A DNA stretch of 64,000 bases from Enoplosus armatus (lineage: Eukaryota > Chordata > Actinopteri > Centrarchiformes > Enoplosidae), in assembly GCF_043641665.1 (NCBI RefSeq), contig NC_092180.1:9851891-9915890 (forward strand). The letters run 5' to 3'. Made by a program: the position numbers and the translations under genes. Of this stretch, positions 36,311-47,375 are shown piece by piece; positions within the stretch are counted from its first letter, which is position 1, and each line of letters opens with the position of its first letter. Below the pieces are notes generated by a model, which was given only the letters and a program-made list of their open reading frames with translations, did no database searches and was not told the DNA's origin.

Positions 36311-38089
36311 CAAGCACACATTCCTGGGAGATTACCTTGAAACATGAATGATGTATTTCTGTTTTGCTTGCCATTGTTGCAACAAAAGACAAAATAATCC
36401 TGTCTCAGGGGCCACAGGGGTTGACTTAGTTGCCCCTGTTTGACAGAGATTATTCAGTTTCAGACGGTCAGATAAGAAACAAACCGAAATTTCCACCACA
36501 CGTTTTCCACTGTTAATGATCGATAGCCACTACATCACAGTAGTGTCACAATACATTAGTACAATCACTGAGCCTAACAGTAGAAAATAATAAAATATAA
36601 TAGTCTGAGGTTGTTTTAATTATAGGATAGAAACCTTGTTAATACCGTATTTGCTAATGTACAAGATGTTGCCATTGCATACCCCTATCACGACTAGTTT
36701 TTATGATCAAATGTTTTTTTCGAATGAAGTCTGAGTTGTTTTACGACATCAAGCCTTATTTATTTTCTTTCTCATTTTTGTGAAATTGTTTAAATTTGTA
36801 GTGCATAAAGCATTACTAGCATTATATTTTCCTCAGTGTAATGTTAACCTCCAGAAAATTCATAATCTATAAAGGTTTTATTAAAAGCAATGCTGGAAAC
36901 CCATTCATTATGTAACTGTTAACCTCAAATGAATTACTAATTCATTCATTTGTTTTTTTTTTATCTGTTCATTAACAATAACATAGAAGCATGCAAATAA
37001 GTTAGCATGAATAATAATTGATGACCTTCACGGTAGTGTTCTCGTATTTCTTATTGTCATAACCAAGGACACACACAGAACAGTGTCTGAACCAACAATA
37101 CTTCTTCAATCTTAAATGTGTTATTGACTATACAGCATTTACTGGGGATATCTGATGACTTGCAGCGAGATGGAAAAAAATATTTAAAAAAAAACAAAAC
37201 TCTAAAAATAGCTTTACACTTTTTCAGTATTGCAAGATTAAATCTGTTGCACAGTATTTGTTGACAGAGCTCTTCATTAGTTCAATGTTATTCTTTAGCA
37301 ATGTTTTCTTCTGACACCATATTCACATTTCACAAATCAGTGCATGAAATGTGGCTACTGTCCTCATTTTTCTGCCCACAGTGTCAGGATGTCAGACTCG
37401 CTCTCTGATTATAGATTACCCTTTTGTAACATGCTTGAATAAACCGTGTCTCCTTGTCTTCTCTTCATTTCATACAGTGGCAATGCCCTTTTTTGTGCTT
37501 GTCCATGGACAGCATGGAGGGTGCTTTTGCTGTGAATGAATATGGTGGACCATTAAAAGGTTACAGTCATCAATTATAGTTAAGAGAAGGATGGTACATG
37601 GGAGGATGGAGTCTGAAATTCTGTTTTAAAGGCAAAGACTGTACAGCAGATGTCGAGGATTTAGGTCACCCCAGATTAAGATAAATGGTTGCCTCAGAGA
37701 GTCGAATCAGTTTCTCAGTCCCAGCCAGAATGCCATTACAACATCTGAACACACACAGAGACAGACACACACAAGGCCTGTAGTCAACAAACATGTTTTG
37801 CAGTCATCATGTTGAGATTAATCTCTTAATTTGGTCTGGTCATTTAAAAAAAAACAACAGTTGTGTTTCTTTACGTCTCTTTCTGCAAAGGTTACTGAAA
37901 TGTCTCAGCGGCTTGGTGCCTCACTTGAAGGAATTAAAGTTAGATGTTTCCATATTTAACCCATGCTCCATTTCCAGCATAATCAGTATTTTACTGTACT
38001 GATTAACAAGTAATCACTTAATCATGTATTACTAATAAGCCTCTTAGTTTACTGTCATGTGTACGATGGTGCATGAGTCTTTGGGGAGA

Positions 38090-38420
38090 TGTCAGAGGCA
38101 AATTTCCAAAGGTTTTCAAGGCTATGCTGTACAGTTACAGAACTGACCCTCTGGAAACCAAAGGACTGTCAACAAGGCCCTCCGAGGCCCATTAAAAGCA
38201 TGCAAACATGGATCACTCTCTATGGTATTTTTGCTGGAGCACAGCGGATGAAGGTCAGCGGATCAAAGGCTTTTGGCTGACATTCCTTGGTGCCTGATGA
38301 GCCCTCTTGGGTTTCATTGATTAGCCAATGAGAGGCTGGGGCAACGACATTGAACAGATAAAAACAAAGTGACTTGTCTTGCTTCAGATGTAGAAAACTT
38401 ATTTTCCCTTCAGCTGTCCC
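38090..38420. promoter_or_regulatory. candidate enhancer-like tract with CAAAGG motifs
   Basis: Three CAAAGG cores sit within 165 bases: CCAAAGG at 38106 and 38158, ATCAAAGG at 38262 (a TCF/LEF-type match). Also present are a CCAAT at 38325, AGATAA at 38356 and AACAAAG at 38363. No open frame with splice signals spans it. Motifs are seen; enhancer function and conservation are inferred. Confidence 0.3.
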
Positions 38421-38525
38421 ATGAGACTCAACGATCTTGGATTCTCTTCAGCAACAAGACACTTAATCTGACTTTGAGTACTGTCAGTGATCCTCACAGT
38501 CTTAAATGTGGTGACAAGTCCTCTG

Positions 38526-38549
38526 ACACACACACACACACACACACAC
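38526..38549. repeat. (CA)n microsatellite
   Basis: About 12 uninterrupted CA units. Confidence 0.95.
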
Positions 38550-41500
38550 CATTCTGCACATACATACCACATGTGTGTACTCTGAGCAATTTCCTTTACG
38601 TCATCAATTGCAAAATATTATGGATTGAGGTTTTGAAAAAAACTGCTAAAACTCTCAGATGTGATTACAAAAAACCTTGACAGCATGCTCTGTTGGCCAA
38701 ATGTGTGCCTTTCAAGTACTATACTATATCACTTAAACTGCTCTCTGAGGCACCCAAATAGAATGTGTTTGATTGAATAGGGACAAATATGACCCCTTTC
38801 AAAATCCCACAAGTGTTTTTAATTAAGTCATTAATTAGGGAGATATACTCCAGAGGTACAGCTGGGAGTAGATTTCTGATAATTGTGGATGAAATTAGTG
38901 AGGTTTTTGTGTGTGACAAAGGAAATGAGAACAGTGTAGCTTTTACTGAATGGCAAATTGTACAATTCCTTCTTTAGGGCAGAGGGCCTTGGCTACCTCT
39001 ACTGACATTTTTTTTTTGTAAATACTTCAGCTAATTAGGTACTAAAAACCTGGCTACAGAAAGGCAGACTGTGAATTTACACCTCAACACATTCAACCAT
39101 AATGGAAGAGAACCCATTACTGACATATAGTGACAGAGTGTGTTTTGTCCATGCCTGAGCATGTTTAGATAAATGGCAATCTGACACAAATCCCTAGGTA
39201 AACACATAGCTTAATGTTGTTGGTGCCTGTTATTCCAATAATGTATGTATGCCCTAAAATTGGTAAACAACAAAGAAAACAAACCTTGTTAAACCTTTGT
39301 ATGCCAGCATGGCTTTAAGACTTTCCAAATACAGATAAAAATATAAAACTGTATTGCATTCTTACCACAGCAAAGACAGACACAGTAGATGGGATGCGGG
39401 AAATGAGAAGGCAGGAAAGACTTGTGGAAGTGGGGAGATAGAGAATGAGTAGAAACATTGCATTGTAACACAGCGGCATGTTAATGACTATGTGTTCCCA
39501 GGACTGCTGGCTTCTGCACTGAAACATGAAAATAAGCACTGGCTTTGACATCTGGGAATCACTGTTCTCAGAATGTATAATCCTCAAGTGAGATTAGCAT
39601 CATGGAATGGATGCAAAGCATTTTCACTAGATGTGTGTATGTGCATAATGTATTTTGGGGCCATGTTCACATCAACATTGGTCAAAATGAGGCCCTTGGG
39701 CATTGTTTGAGATACATAATGAGGATGAAGAACTGCACATCACTAGAGACTGAAGCCTGTCCTCAAAGTTTCCCATGCCTTTTAACTGGTTTATGCATAT
39801 TTTAAGTAAAGATGAAATCCGGAAAGTTCTTAGACATTTTTAGCTGCCATACAAAGTAAGAAGCAGGATTCATTTACTAAAAAGAAGAGACTTACTTAAA
39901 ATCATGAGTAAGCAGAGGTTTAATGAAGGGCTCCTAGTTTTCGCAGGGATTGTAAAACCCATGCTGAACCCATGAATCCTCAAAACCAGATGGAGGTGAT
40001 CAGGTTTGGTTCATGATTGTAATACATCTGAAGGAAATACTCCCACAGTATTTAAGGAACGTAAGGGGGTGGACAGAGGGTGGAAAAAAAGTAAGGTAGA
40101 CACAATTTTAAATTGCCTACAACCACATTAGAAGTGTAACAGCAATTTTCATAAATCTCATAAAATCCATCCTTTGGGATTAAAGCTGTGTTAACTGGGC
40201 TACTTTTTATATAACTGGGTGGGTAAAAATAGTTTTGGGCTAGTTTTAAAAAACAAATAGGCAATTTTTTGTAAAATCTGGTGATTTCCACCTATGAAAA
40301 GTTGGGCTGTATTCCAATAAATTGGCCCTCCTTTGTCCTCTTGATTTAGGTGACAGAGTTTCACATAGGCACATCTTAAATATCCCAAGTACTATCCTGA
40401 CTGTGATTATTCTGCTGACTATGTGCAAGTTTGACTAATGCCTTACTGACAGTGACAGGCGTCTCCACCTTGCCAAGAAATATTTCCCCTTTATTTGGAG
40501 AGCGCCTGGGTAGGACCCACAGATGGAGCTGGCAAAATAAAATCTAATAAAATGAAAGTAAGGCTCGAGATAGGCCACTAAACAAGTTAGTCTCTCAGTA
40601 GTATTATACTGATGCCATTTAAGAAATAGGCATCAAAAGCTATGTGTAAAAAAGTGTTAAACGGTGTGGACAAATGTATAAGTATATTTTCTTTAAAGGA
40701 AAGTGTTGAGGTACATATTCTCAACAAAATGATGAGCCTTCACTTTATTGACACATTGGGAATAACTGCCGATACTGTAAAAGCACAAATTTGTTTGTTG
40801 AAACCCAACTGCTAACTTGTAGTGCAAGTGAAAATAATGAAGGGATGGTGGAAGAAGCTGAAGAGAACATGAAGAATAATCAGCCTATCTCACATAATCT
40901 CAGTTTGCAGCAGAAACTTCAATATGGCATGAGGGTCAATTTAATGAGCAGAGGCACTAACTCGCAGCTTGCCAGCTGCCTCCTTAAAACTACAGTATCA
41001 TAGCTGTTCCTGCCACATTTGGATGGCAGAGGTGGAGGAAATTGATTTCTCCCTCACTTCTACTGTCCATGGAAACGATGAACTGCCAAGCTGGTAATAT
41101 CTCCTGGTGTGCATTGAAACTTTTGTCACCGGTCAACCTCAGGAGGGCTAGAGCTGTCATGCTTCTCCCCAGTGTTTTGTGCTGCTGGCAATCAAGCCTG
41201 ACACCGCTGTGACAAAGGTTAGTTTCTCAAAATAGATGGATCATGAGTGGATGCAAATACACACATTATCCATCACATTTTTTTGTTCAAATGGCCATAC
41301 TATATTTATATCACTGTATTTATTTTTGTAAAAATGTAGGATCCAATAATGTATATCTAGCAAAAATGGTGTTATAAATTCCCAGGGTCCAAGAAATCAG
41401 AATTCAAAGGTCCTTTTAAACACATTTGTATTTTTCCACTGGATGTGAAGAGCTGTGAAGATTAATCAAATTAAACTGATAATGGATTAAAAAGAGGAGA

Positions 41501-41747
41501 GTTTGTTCACGATTTATAAATAAAAGCTGTGCAGAGATGAAAACGGAGATTGGAAACACCAGAAAGACAAGATATCTGTCTCCAAAGTTTATTTTTTTTC
41601 TGGTTGTTTTTCAGTTTTGACCAAACAGAAACTATTATATTTATTTGTTTAATTTGGTTTCTCTCTTTCTTTAACTTGTGATCCTAAACTGTCATTCTAT
41701 CATTGAGGCCTGTGTTTGACCAGTCAGCTACGTTCAGTACTGCAAAC

Positions 41748-41761
41748 ACTACTGCAGTAGT
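41748..41761. repeat. perfect 14-bp palindrome
   Basis: ACTACTGCAGTAGT is its own reverse complement. Confidence 0.9.
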
Positions 41762-41966
41762 CCTTGGAAAGTACAAGAGAAATTACAGCAGGAGCAGAGA
41801 CTTTTTGGATGGCAGAATGAAGCAAAACTACTCCTGCAAGAAAGAGCCATCTATGTAAACTTGTGCCATGAGTTCCTGCAACAGTTTCTGCAGTTGAAAG
41901 GGGCAAAAAGGAGAGAGTGTGTGCATCAAAATAAAATAATAAAAATATATATTTTTATCATTTTTT

Positions 41967-42291
41967 TAGGGCTGCTGCTGAAGGCCAGAGATTCAAATCA
42001 TCAGTCGGACACTGATATTTGGAGTCGTCAAAAAATGTTGTTGCACATTTCTGATCCATCGTTAGCGTAGTTGGCACGCATTAGCTTGGAGGGCTAACTT
42101 GGCTTTGTTTACTATATTACTGAACATTGCCGTTACCCTGGATGTCCTGCTGAACCCTGTTCAAAAAGCAGGCAGTTCAAACAAGTGTCGCTTGTTGTCT
42201 ATATGGGAAAAAAAGAACAAAGAGTTGAATATTTGTATTAAAAAGCCAAATCCGATTCGACTGACAGAATTTCGAGTCGAGTACAGCCCTA
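41967..42291. mobile_element. hAT-type MITE remnant, about 325 bp
   Basis: The left end TAGGGCTGCTGCTGAAGG and right end GAGTCGAGTACAGCCCTA share perfect terminal TAGGGCTG/CAGCCCTA. Subterminal TCGAGTCGAGTAC and CCGATTCGACTG at the right, and CATCAGTCGGACACTGATAT at the left, match a teleost hAT MITE family as I recall it. Inside is AAACAAGTGTCGCTTGTTG, an inverted ACAAG/CTTGT motif. No 8-bp duplication is recognisable (left flank is a T-run, right flank GATATTAG), so one end may be altered or the insertion old. Confidence 0.6.
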
Positions 42292-43019
42292 GATATTAGA
42301 ATCTCTTAATTCTGCTGATGGTCATTTCTTTTAGAGATAAACAATGGAAGCTGCTGGGGTTGTGCAGTAGCTCTAACTCCTTCATTGAAAACATCCCATC
42401 TAACATGCTCCGCCATGTATAGCTGTCTTGACTGAAGTGGCAATCTGCTGGATCCTTTTTCAGATTTCTGTTGCCTCCTTATCTATTTTCCATACTTTGT
42501 TGTTTGCATACTACTTTTCAGTTGTAACGGAGTCCATGACGAGTTCGCTTTAACAATCTGTTTTTTATTATTAAGTATTAATGTGCTGCCTTGTTGTTCT
42601 CTTGCTCATGTGTGCTCCAGAAGTCTACTTTCTGCGTTCCTATTTGTTCTTTTCTACTTGTGCCAAAACCTTGGCCTTCCTCTCCAATGTATGCTTTATT
42701 TCAAGGGAGGCATGGGGTCTCATAAATACTGCCATTTCTTCCCAATGTCAGTTTTGCCCTTCAGGTACATTTTAATACAAGCTTTCTTTGAGTACATAAA
42801 GAGGGTCACAAAAAAGGGCTGTACACAGTAAACACTCCATATGATCTTTCATAACCCTGTATTAACTGAATCCACATTTATAGCAAAAAGAAATATTCCT
42901 GCTGTTTTCCGCCTACATTTTCTGCCTTTTTCATCATATATGTTCAGTCTTTCCTTGACATTTTGACATTTTCTGATGAGGTCAATTTGGATGCAGTTTT
43001 ATGGAGTATTAAGCGTTGC
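42292..43019. other. non-coding stretch
   Basis: No gene or recognisable repeat is seen between the hAT remnant and the LTR. Open frames near 42581-42831 are unsupported. Confidence 0.5.
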
Positions 43020-43495
43020 TGTAACGACAGGGCGCACAAGGAAGAGGATTCAGGCAGGGTTGAAAGTAAAAACCAGTCTTTGACTTGAGGTAGGCAAAGT
43101 TAGTACACAGGTAAGCAGCCATGCCAGGCAGACAAATCCAACAAGGAGTAGGCAGAGGTATAGTCAGGGTAAGGTGAGTCAAAAAACAAAAAACCATTAA
43201 CACAGAACACTAGGAGATTGCTGGAATGCTTGACACAGAGGACAAAGACGAACTGGCAAAGAAGGAGGGGTGCACACAAACCAAATACACCCAGCTGAGT
43301 AACTAATGAAGGACAGGTGAAACTAATCAGGACAGGACAGGTAATCGTGCTGGCGGGAAACACACAAGGGCAGAAGTGAAGTATCTGAAACGAGGAGAGG
43401 TAAGTACTACAAAATAAAACAGGAAATGTGCAACATACAACATGGAGTTAGACAATAAGACAGTGCAGGACTAACGAAGAGGACTAGACGTTACA
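43020..43495 (-). mobile_element. probable solo LTR, gypsy-like, 476 bp
   Basis: The segment runs from TGTAACGACAGGGCGCACAA to GGACTAGACGTTACA, so it begins TG and ends CA with a 7-bp perfect terminal inverted repeat, TGTAACG/CGTTACA, the hallmark of LTRs. Read on the minus strand it has the look of teleost gypsy LTRs: a C/T-rich body with repeated CCTGTCC and GCCTGCC, ending with CTGAATCCTCTTCCTTGTGC and CCTGTCGTTACA. No coding region is attached on either side, so it is a solo LTR or isolated fragment. The 5-base flanks (GTTGC and TGTCT) do not match, so a target-site duplication is absent or mutated. Confidence 0.65.
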
Positions 43496-44168
43496 TGTCT
43501 AGTGAAGTGAAGAAAAAGTATAAGTAGTAAGGTATTTGTCAGGTTTAAAGTGTGCGCCATGTAGTTAATGTTAACCATTGTGTATAGAACTGATAGAAAT
43601 GGTCTATTATTTTTAGAAAGGAAATTCATATGTACTTTTTTTGCTTAAAGTCCCTCTGTGTGATTATGGCATAATTTTAATTCTGATGTAGAATAAAAAA
43701 TTTGAGACAAGATGGTCTTATTACATACGGTACATTATTGTATCGGTATAGAGGTGTCAGAACCTGTAGTGAGATGCTAGCATACAAATATGTGAGTTAC
43801 GAGACACCACAGTGGCATGAAGAACTTACTCTACAATGACACAGTACAGCATAAATGTCATATTGTGTGGTGGGCACACACAGGCTGAAATTGACAGTGT
43901 CATTATTCTTCAAATACAGATGCACATGCTTTCAATTGTTCAAACAAACATCTTTGTGGTGCATCCCAACTCCACTGAGTCAAATCATTGTAGTGATACC
44001 AGTGGCCAAGGGGCATATGTGGGCTCAATCTAAACTATCAAACAAAGAGTTCCTGCATCATCACGAAATTAAGAAGTGTGTATAAAGACCCTGAGGGACC
44101 CATGCTGTGCTCATGTCTGCCACTGGTTATCTAACACCAAAGGTTCCCTCAATGACAATTTATTATTG

Positions 44169-44192
44169 CTCTCTCTCTCACTCTCTCTCTCC
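44169..44192. repeat. (CT)n microsatellite
   Basis: CT run with one A interruption, followed by further pyrimidine-rich sequence to about 44250. Confidence 0.9.
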
Positions 44193-45366
44193 TGTCACTG
44201 CGTTTCTCTCTCTTGCCTCCTCCACTGTCTTTCCCTATCTTTTGCAGTCGCCCTACAATCCTTCTTGTAAAAGTGCCAGTGAACTGTGGCTACCCAGCCT
44301 AAAAATACCCGCCCCTTGACAATGTTCTGTGACGCGTCTTTCTGCCAGCTACCTGATCCATTTGAGCCTACTTTTCTGGCTCATCTTCGGCAGTCCCATT
44401 TCTTTCTCCTTGAGCTATGTCATACTAACCTGGCTGTGCCAAAACCTAATATGACACTTAGGACCCATGCTTTCCTACTCAAAGTCACCACATGAGAGTC
44501 ACAGTCAATATGGCTTTAATCTACAGGCTCTACTGAAGTGGATCAAACTAATTTGCCTTAATTTTTCTCTGTTAATATGAGCCAAAGTTGTCTTCATTTC
44601 TTTTTTTTTTTATCTTTATAGTCAAGATCTTACTTGAATATTACAGAAACAACTGAACTTTTGTAAGCACTCAAACAGTCAGGAGGCCCCGAAGATGGAG
44701 ACAATTTCCTCTTAAACAAATGTCATTGACAGGGTATTCCTGTCTTGTTACGGTCTCAGGTTTCACGACACAAGTAATTTCCTGGATCGACAAATAGCAT
44801 TGATTTGAGTTGCATTGAAGTCACCATTCAATTGCATTTCTTACAGAATGCAATCAGGCATCACTGGCACTATTGATTTAAAAGAAGTCCTAGTTGGGAA
44901 GAAAAAAGAATCAGGCCATTGTGTCTACATCCACTGGGTGAATGTATTTTGCCTTGACTGAAGCTTTGGATAAGATGTGTTATGAATGAAGTTATTCGTG
45001 AAAAATAATTATACTTAATAATTATAATTATACTTAAATCATACATTTACAGTACATTTGAATGTAATGTGATGTATATCCATTGCTGTATACCTGCATA
45101 GGGGATAGTAAAGGTTGTAATGTCATTATGTACCTCGGGGCAGCTACTCATCATGTTTTTTTTTTTTAGCTTTCCTAATATTCTTTTGCACATTTATATA
45201 AGCTTACTTTTTCTATCTGGTGATACAAGGGGTTTTATTGGGTTTTTCCATTAAAGAAAACCATCTTAAACATGCATCCATTATTTATAACAGAAGCTTC
45301 TGTTGTGTAACTTTACATACATGTTGAAGAGTGTATGGTGATGTTGGTGGTGTGTGTTTGTGTGTA

Positions 45367-45380
45367 GGGGGGTGGGGGTG
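45367..45380 (+). repeat. G-rich tract
   Basis: GGGGGGTGGGGGTG beside a GT-rich stretch (45345-45365). It has too few separated G-runs for a canonical four-run quadruplex within this tract alone. Confidence 0.8.
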
Positions 45381-45510
45381 TGATGGTGGTCTTCAGAGGG
45401 CTTCTTAATGAGCCGAGGTAATCAATGCCAAAGGAGATGGCTTTGATGGATGCCTTTGAGAAAACAATGTGTCGTGACGACCTCTGTCTAAAGAAACCAC
45501 AAAGCAAAGA
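45380..45510. other. candidate conserved tract or cryptic exon
   Basis: The plus strand GTGATGGTGGTCTTCAGAGG leads to a GAG|GTAATC donor-like site at 45418. The minus strand has an open frame reading SKASIKAISFGIDYLGSL. Neither strand has a full matching acceptor and donor pair. The block GAGATGGCTTTGATGGATGC looks constrained and holds a TCF-like CTTTGAT. Regulatory sequence seems likelier than an exon. Confidence 0.25.
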
Positions 45511-45759
45511 CTAAAGAAGAAAACTGACCTTCAGCAGATTGCTGCTGGCATGGTGTTGACCCTTTAAATCATTATTTGTACATACAATTGTTGATTTAAG
45601 CTTAACTCTGAGATAAGAAAAGGGAGATTGGTGAAGATTTATCATTTTGACTGCATTGACTGATAAACTCCCTTGTGGTTTAGCCATCCTGATTTCAATG
45701 GCAAAACATTTGTAGGGCAAAAGAAAAATGGCAAGAGGAAATTCAACTTTTTTTCCAAG

Positions 45760-46180
45760 GATTTCTTCACATTAATTTCTCAATTTCTTGATTAATTGTC
45801 TGATGTCTGTTAGACAAACACAATTAAGCAAGCCTTTTTACTAACATCAATGAGGTAAATGGGCTTGGCTGCACACATTTTCTCTTCATACTGCTCTCGT
45901 CTTCTAGCATGTAACAATGTTTAAGTGAATTATTTTCTTTGCCGACATCCCTGAGTTTAGACGGTGTCTTATCCTCACTCATGCATGGTGACTTTGGCCA
46001 CCTCCCTCAAAGTCTGGCATTTTTGCCTTTATAATGACGTACGACAAAGTCATTCCATATTTAGCAGTAAGGAGAAGCCATTACATTACAATGCTTGTCA
46101 TGCTACCCATCTCACCATTATGCAAGTTTAATGGGAAGCTAACCGCAAGTTAATGGACTGCATGCTGTGTCTAAGTAATT
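45760..46180. other. candidate conserved non-coding tract
   Basis: Non-repetitive tract with homeodomain-like TTGATTAATTGTC, a GTCTGTTAGACAAACAC quasi-palindrome, and a CRE-like TGACGTA at 46035. It has no repeat signature and no spliced frame. Conservation is an inference. Confidence 0.3.
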
Positions 46181-46453
46181 GTTTTACAGTGAACGATATA
46201 TGCATAATAGACAGAATTTGACAAGAAAATTAGCTGGAAAACGGGAACATATATAACCACAGGAATTTCTTTTAAAGGGGTTCTCCAATGTAACAGAGCT
46301 GTAAACGCTACTTTCAAAAAGAACTGACAAAATAGGGACTGAATGCTTTTTAATTAAACCAGCATACAGTATATCAATGTTCAACCTCTTGTCTCAAAGG
46401 AAGGCAAAGTGACTGAAACTGTGGGTATGTCAACAAATGATCGCTCCTTGAAT

Positions 46454-46458
46454 CATAT
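46454..46458. repeat. left target-site duplication of solo LTR
   Basis: CATAT immediately before TGTTATGCC. The identical pentamer follows the right end at 46787-46791. Confidence 0.8.
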
Positions 46459-46786
46459 TGTTATGCCCCACCCTTTGGTAATCCTATGGGACTAACAAAA
46501 CTCCACCACCAACCCAATCAACTACAAAGAAACACCTTTAAAACAAGCAAAGCCACGGGATTTAATACTTAAAGACACTCACAACCAAAACACTAAATGA
46601 AGACAACCAGAAAGGCACAAAGCCAAAAGCCACTCAAAAATCCCAGTCCAAGAGGCAGCAAAACTTATGCACATGCCCATGCCAGGTGCACCTCATCGGG
46701 CAATCATCTCGAACACCTGGGCAGAGCTAGAGAGCAGAAAAAGCAAAGGGGACAAAAAGTACAGGGAAACACATACAACCATAGCA
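46459..46786 (-). mobile_element. solo LTR, 328 bp, flanked by CATAT duplications
   Basis: The segment starts TGTTATGCCCCACC and ends CAACCATAGCA, giving TG...CA ends with an imperfect inverted repeat (TGTTATG against TGCTATG). It is flanked on both sides by CATAT, a 5-bp duplication typical of gypsy-type integration. Minus-strand reading places an ATTAAA polyadenylation-like signal (plus TTTAAT at 46560) about 100 bases before the terminus, and a pyrimidine-rich body, as in other teleost LTRs. No gag or pol sequence adjoins it, so it arose by LTR-LTR recombination. This is the better supported of the two solo LTRs. Confidence 0.75.
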
Positions 46787-46791
46787 CATAT
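46787..46791. repeat. right target-site duplication of solo LTR
   Basis: CATAT, identical to 46454-46458. Confidence 0.8.
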
Positions 46792-47068
46792 ATTTAAAGA
46801 AAGAGATGCTGATATTGAGTTTTACTTTACTCACAATTACATAACTATCCAATGCAACACCTTGAGGTTTGACATGTCATCAATTGTTGTGGTACATCTC
46901 CAACAATGAATTATACAGAGTCAATTACTGGTCCTTTCTACATCATGCTACACTAGTATCTACAGTACATTTGTGATAGCTTCTCTCTAATAGAAAAGAG
47001 ATGGATTATTATTACACTGTATGTGTCTGTATGCAGCCCTTTTGACAAAAAAAACATTGATATTCAAC

Positions 47069-47150
47069 TCAATTCAATTCAGATTTATTTGAATAGCACC
47101 ATATACAAAAGCAGATCAGAGTGCTGAAAGAGAGTGATAAAAACTTCAGA
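47069..47150 (+). repeat. decayed repeat start (CAATTCAATTCA-TTTATTT type)
   Basis: CTCAATTCAATTCAGATTTA then TTTGAATAGCACCATATAC resembles the opening of the repeat family whose better copy is at 50096-50272. Confidence 0.4.
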
Positions 47151-47214
47151 TTATGTTTAATGAAATTCCTTTGTGAATGTTTTTAAAACTACTTTTCTCG
47201 ACCTGCACATGACA

Positions 47215-47375
47215 ACTACTATTTTATTTATTTCATTTTATTCTACTTTAACTGAGTTTCCTCTTCCCTGTAATTTTAAATGTTGTACTAATGCATTTTA
47301 TTGCCTTGTGTTAAGCATTTTGACTTACCTCTGTGTTTAAAAGGTGCTATACAAAATAAACTTACTTTGCTTTAC
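47215..47375 (+). repeat. LINE-like 3' tail
   Basis: TGTGTTAAGCATTTTGACTT then AAGGTGCTATACAAAATAAA and CTTACTTTGCTTT reproduces a very common teleost element end (AAAGCACTTTGA, AGGTGCTATACAAATAAA, CTTGCCTTGCCTT as I recall it). The polyadenylation-like AATAAA sits in the tail. The body upstream is TTTATTT-rich and unrecognisable. Confidence 0.55.

Larger units (their letters stand above)
36311..41966. other. non-coding stretch
   Basis: Contains a candidate regulatory tract (38090-38420), a CA microsatellite (38526-38549) and a perfect palindrome (41748-41761). No gene is supported. Confidence 0.45.
43496..46453. other. non-coding stretch
   Basis: Includes a CT microsatellite (44169-44192), a G-run (45367-45380) and candidate conserved tracts (45380-45510 and 45760-46180). 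No gene is supported; frames near 43.8-44.5 kb are short and unsupported. Confidence 0.45.

Noticed and set aside
47330..47350. Consensus GAG|GTAAGT donor on the minus strand
   Set aside because: It lies inside the LINE-like tail repeat and the preceding frames are closed by stops.
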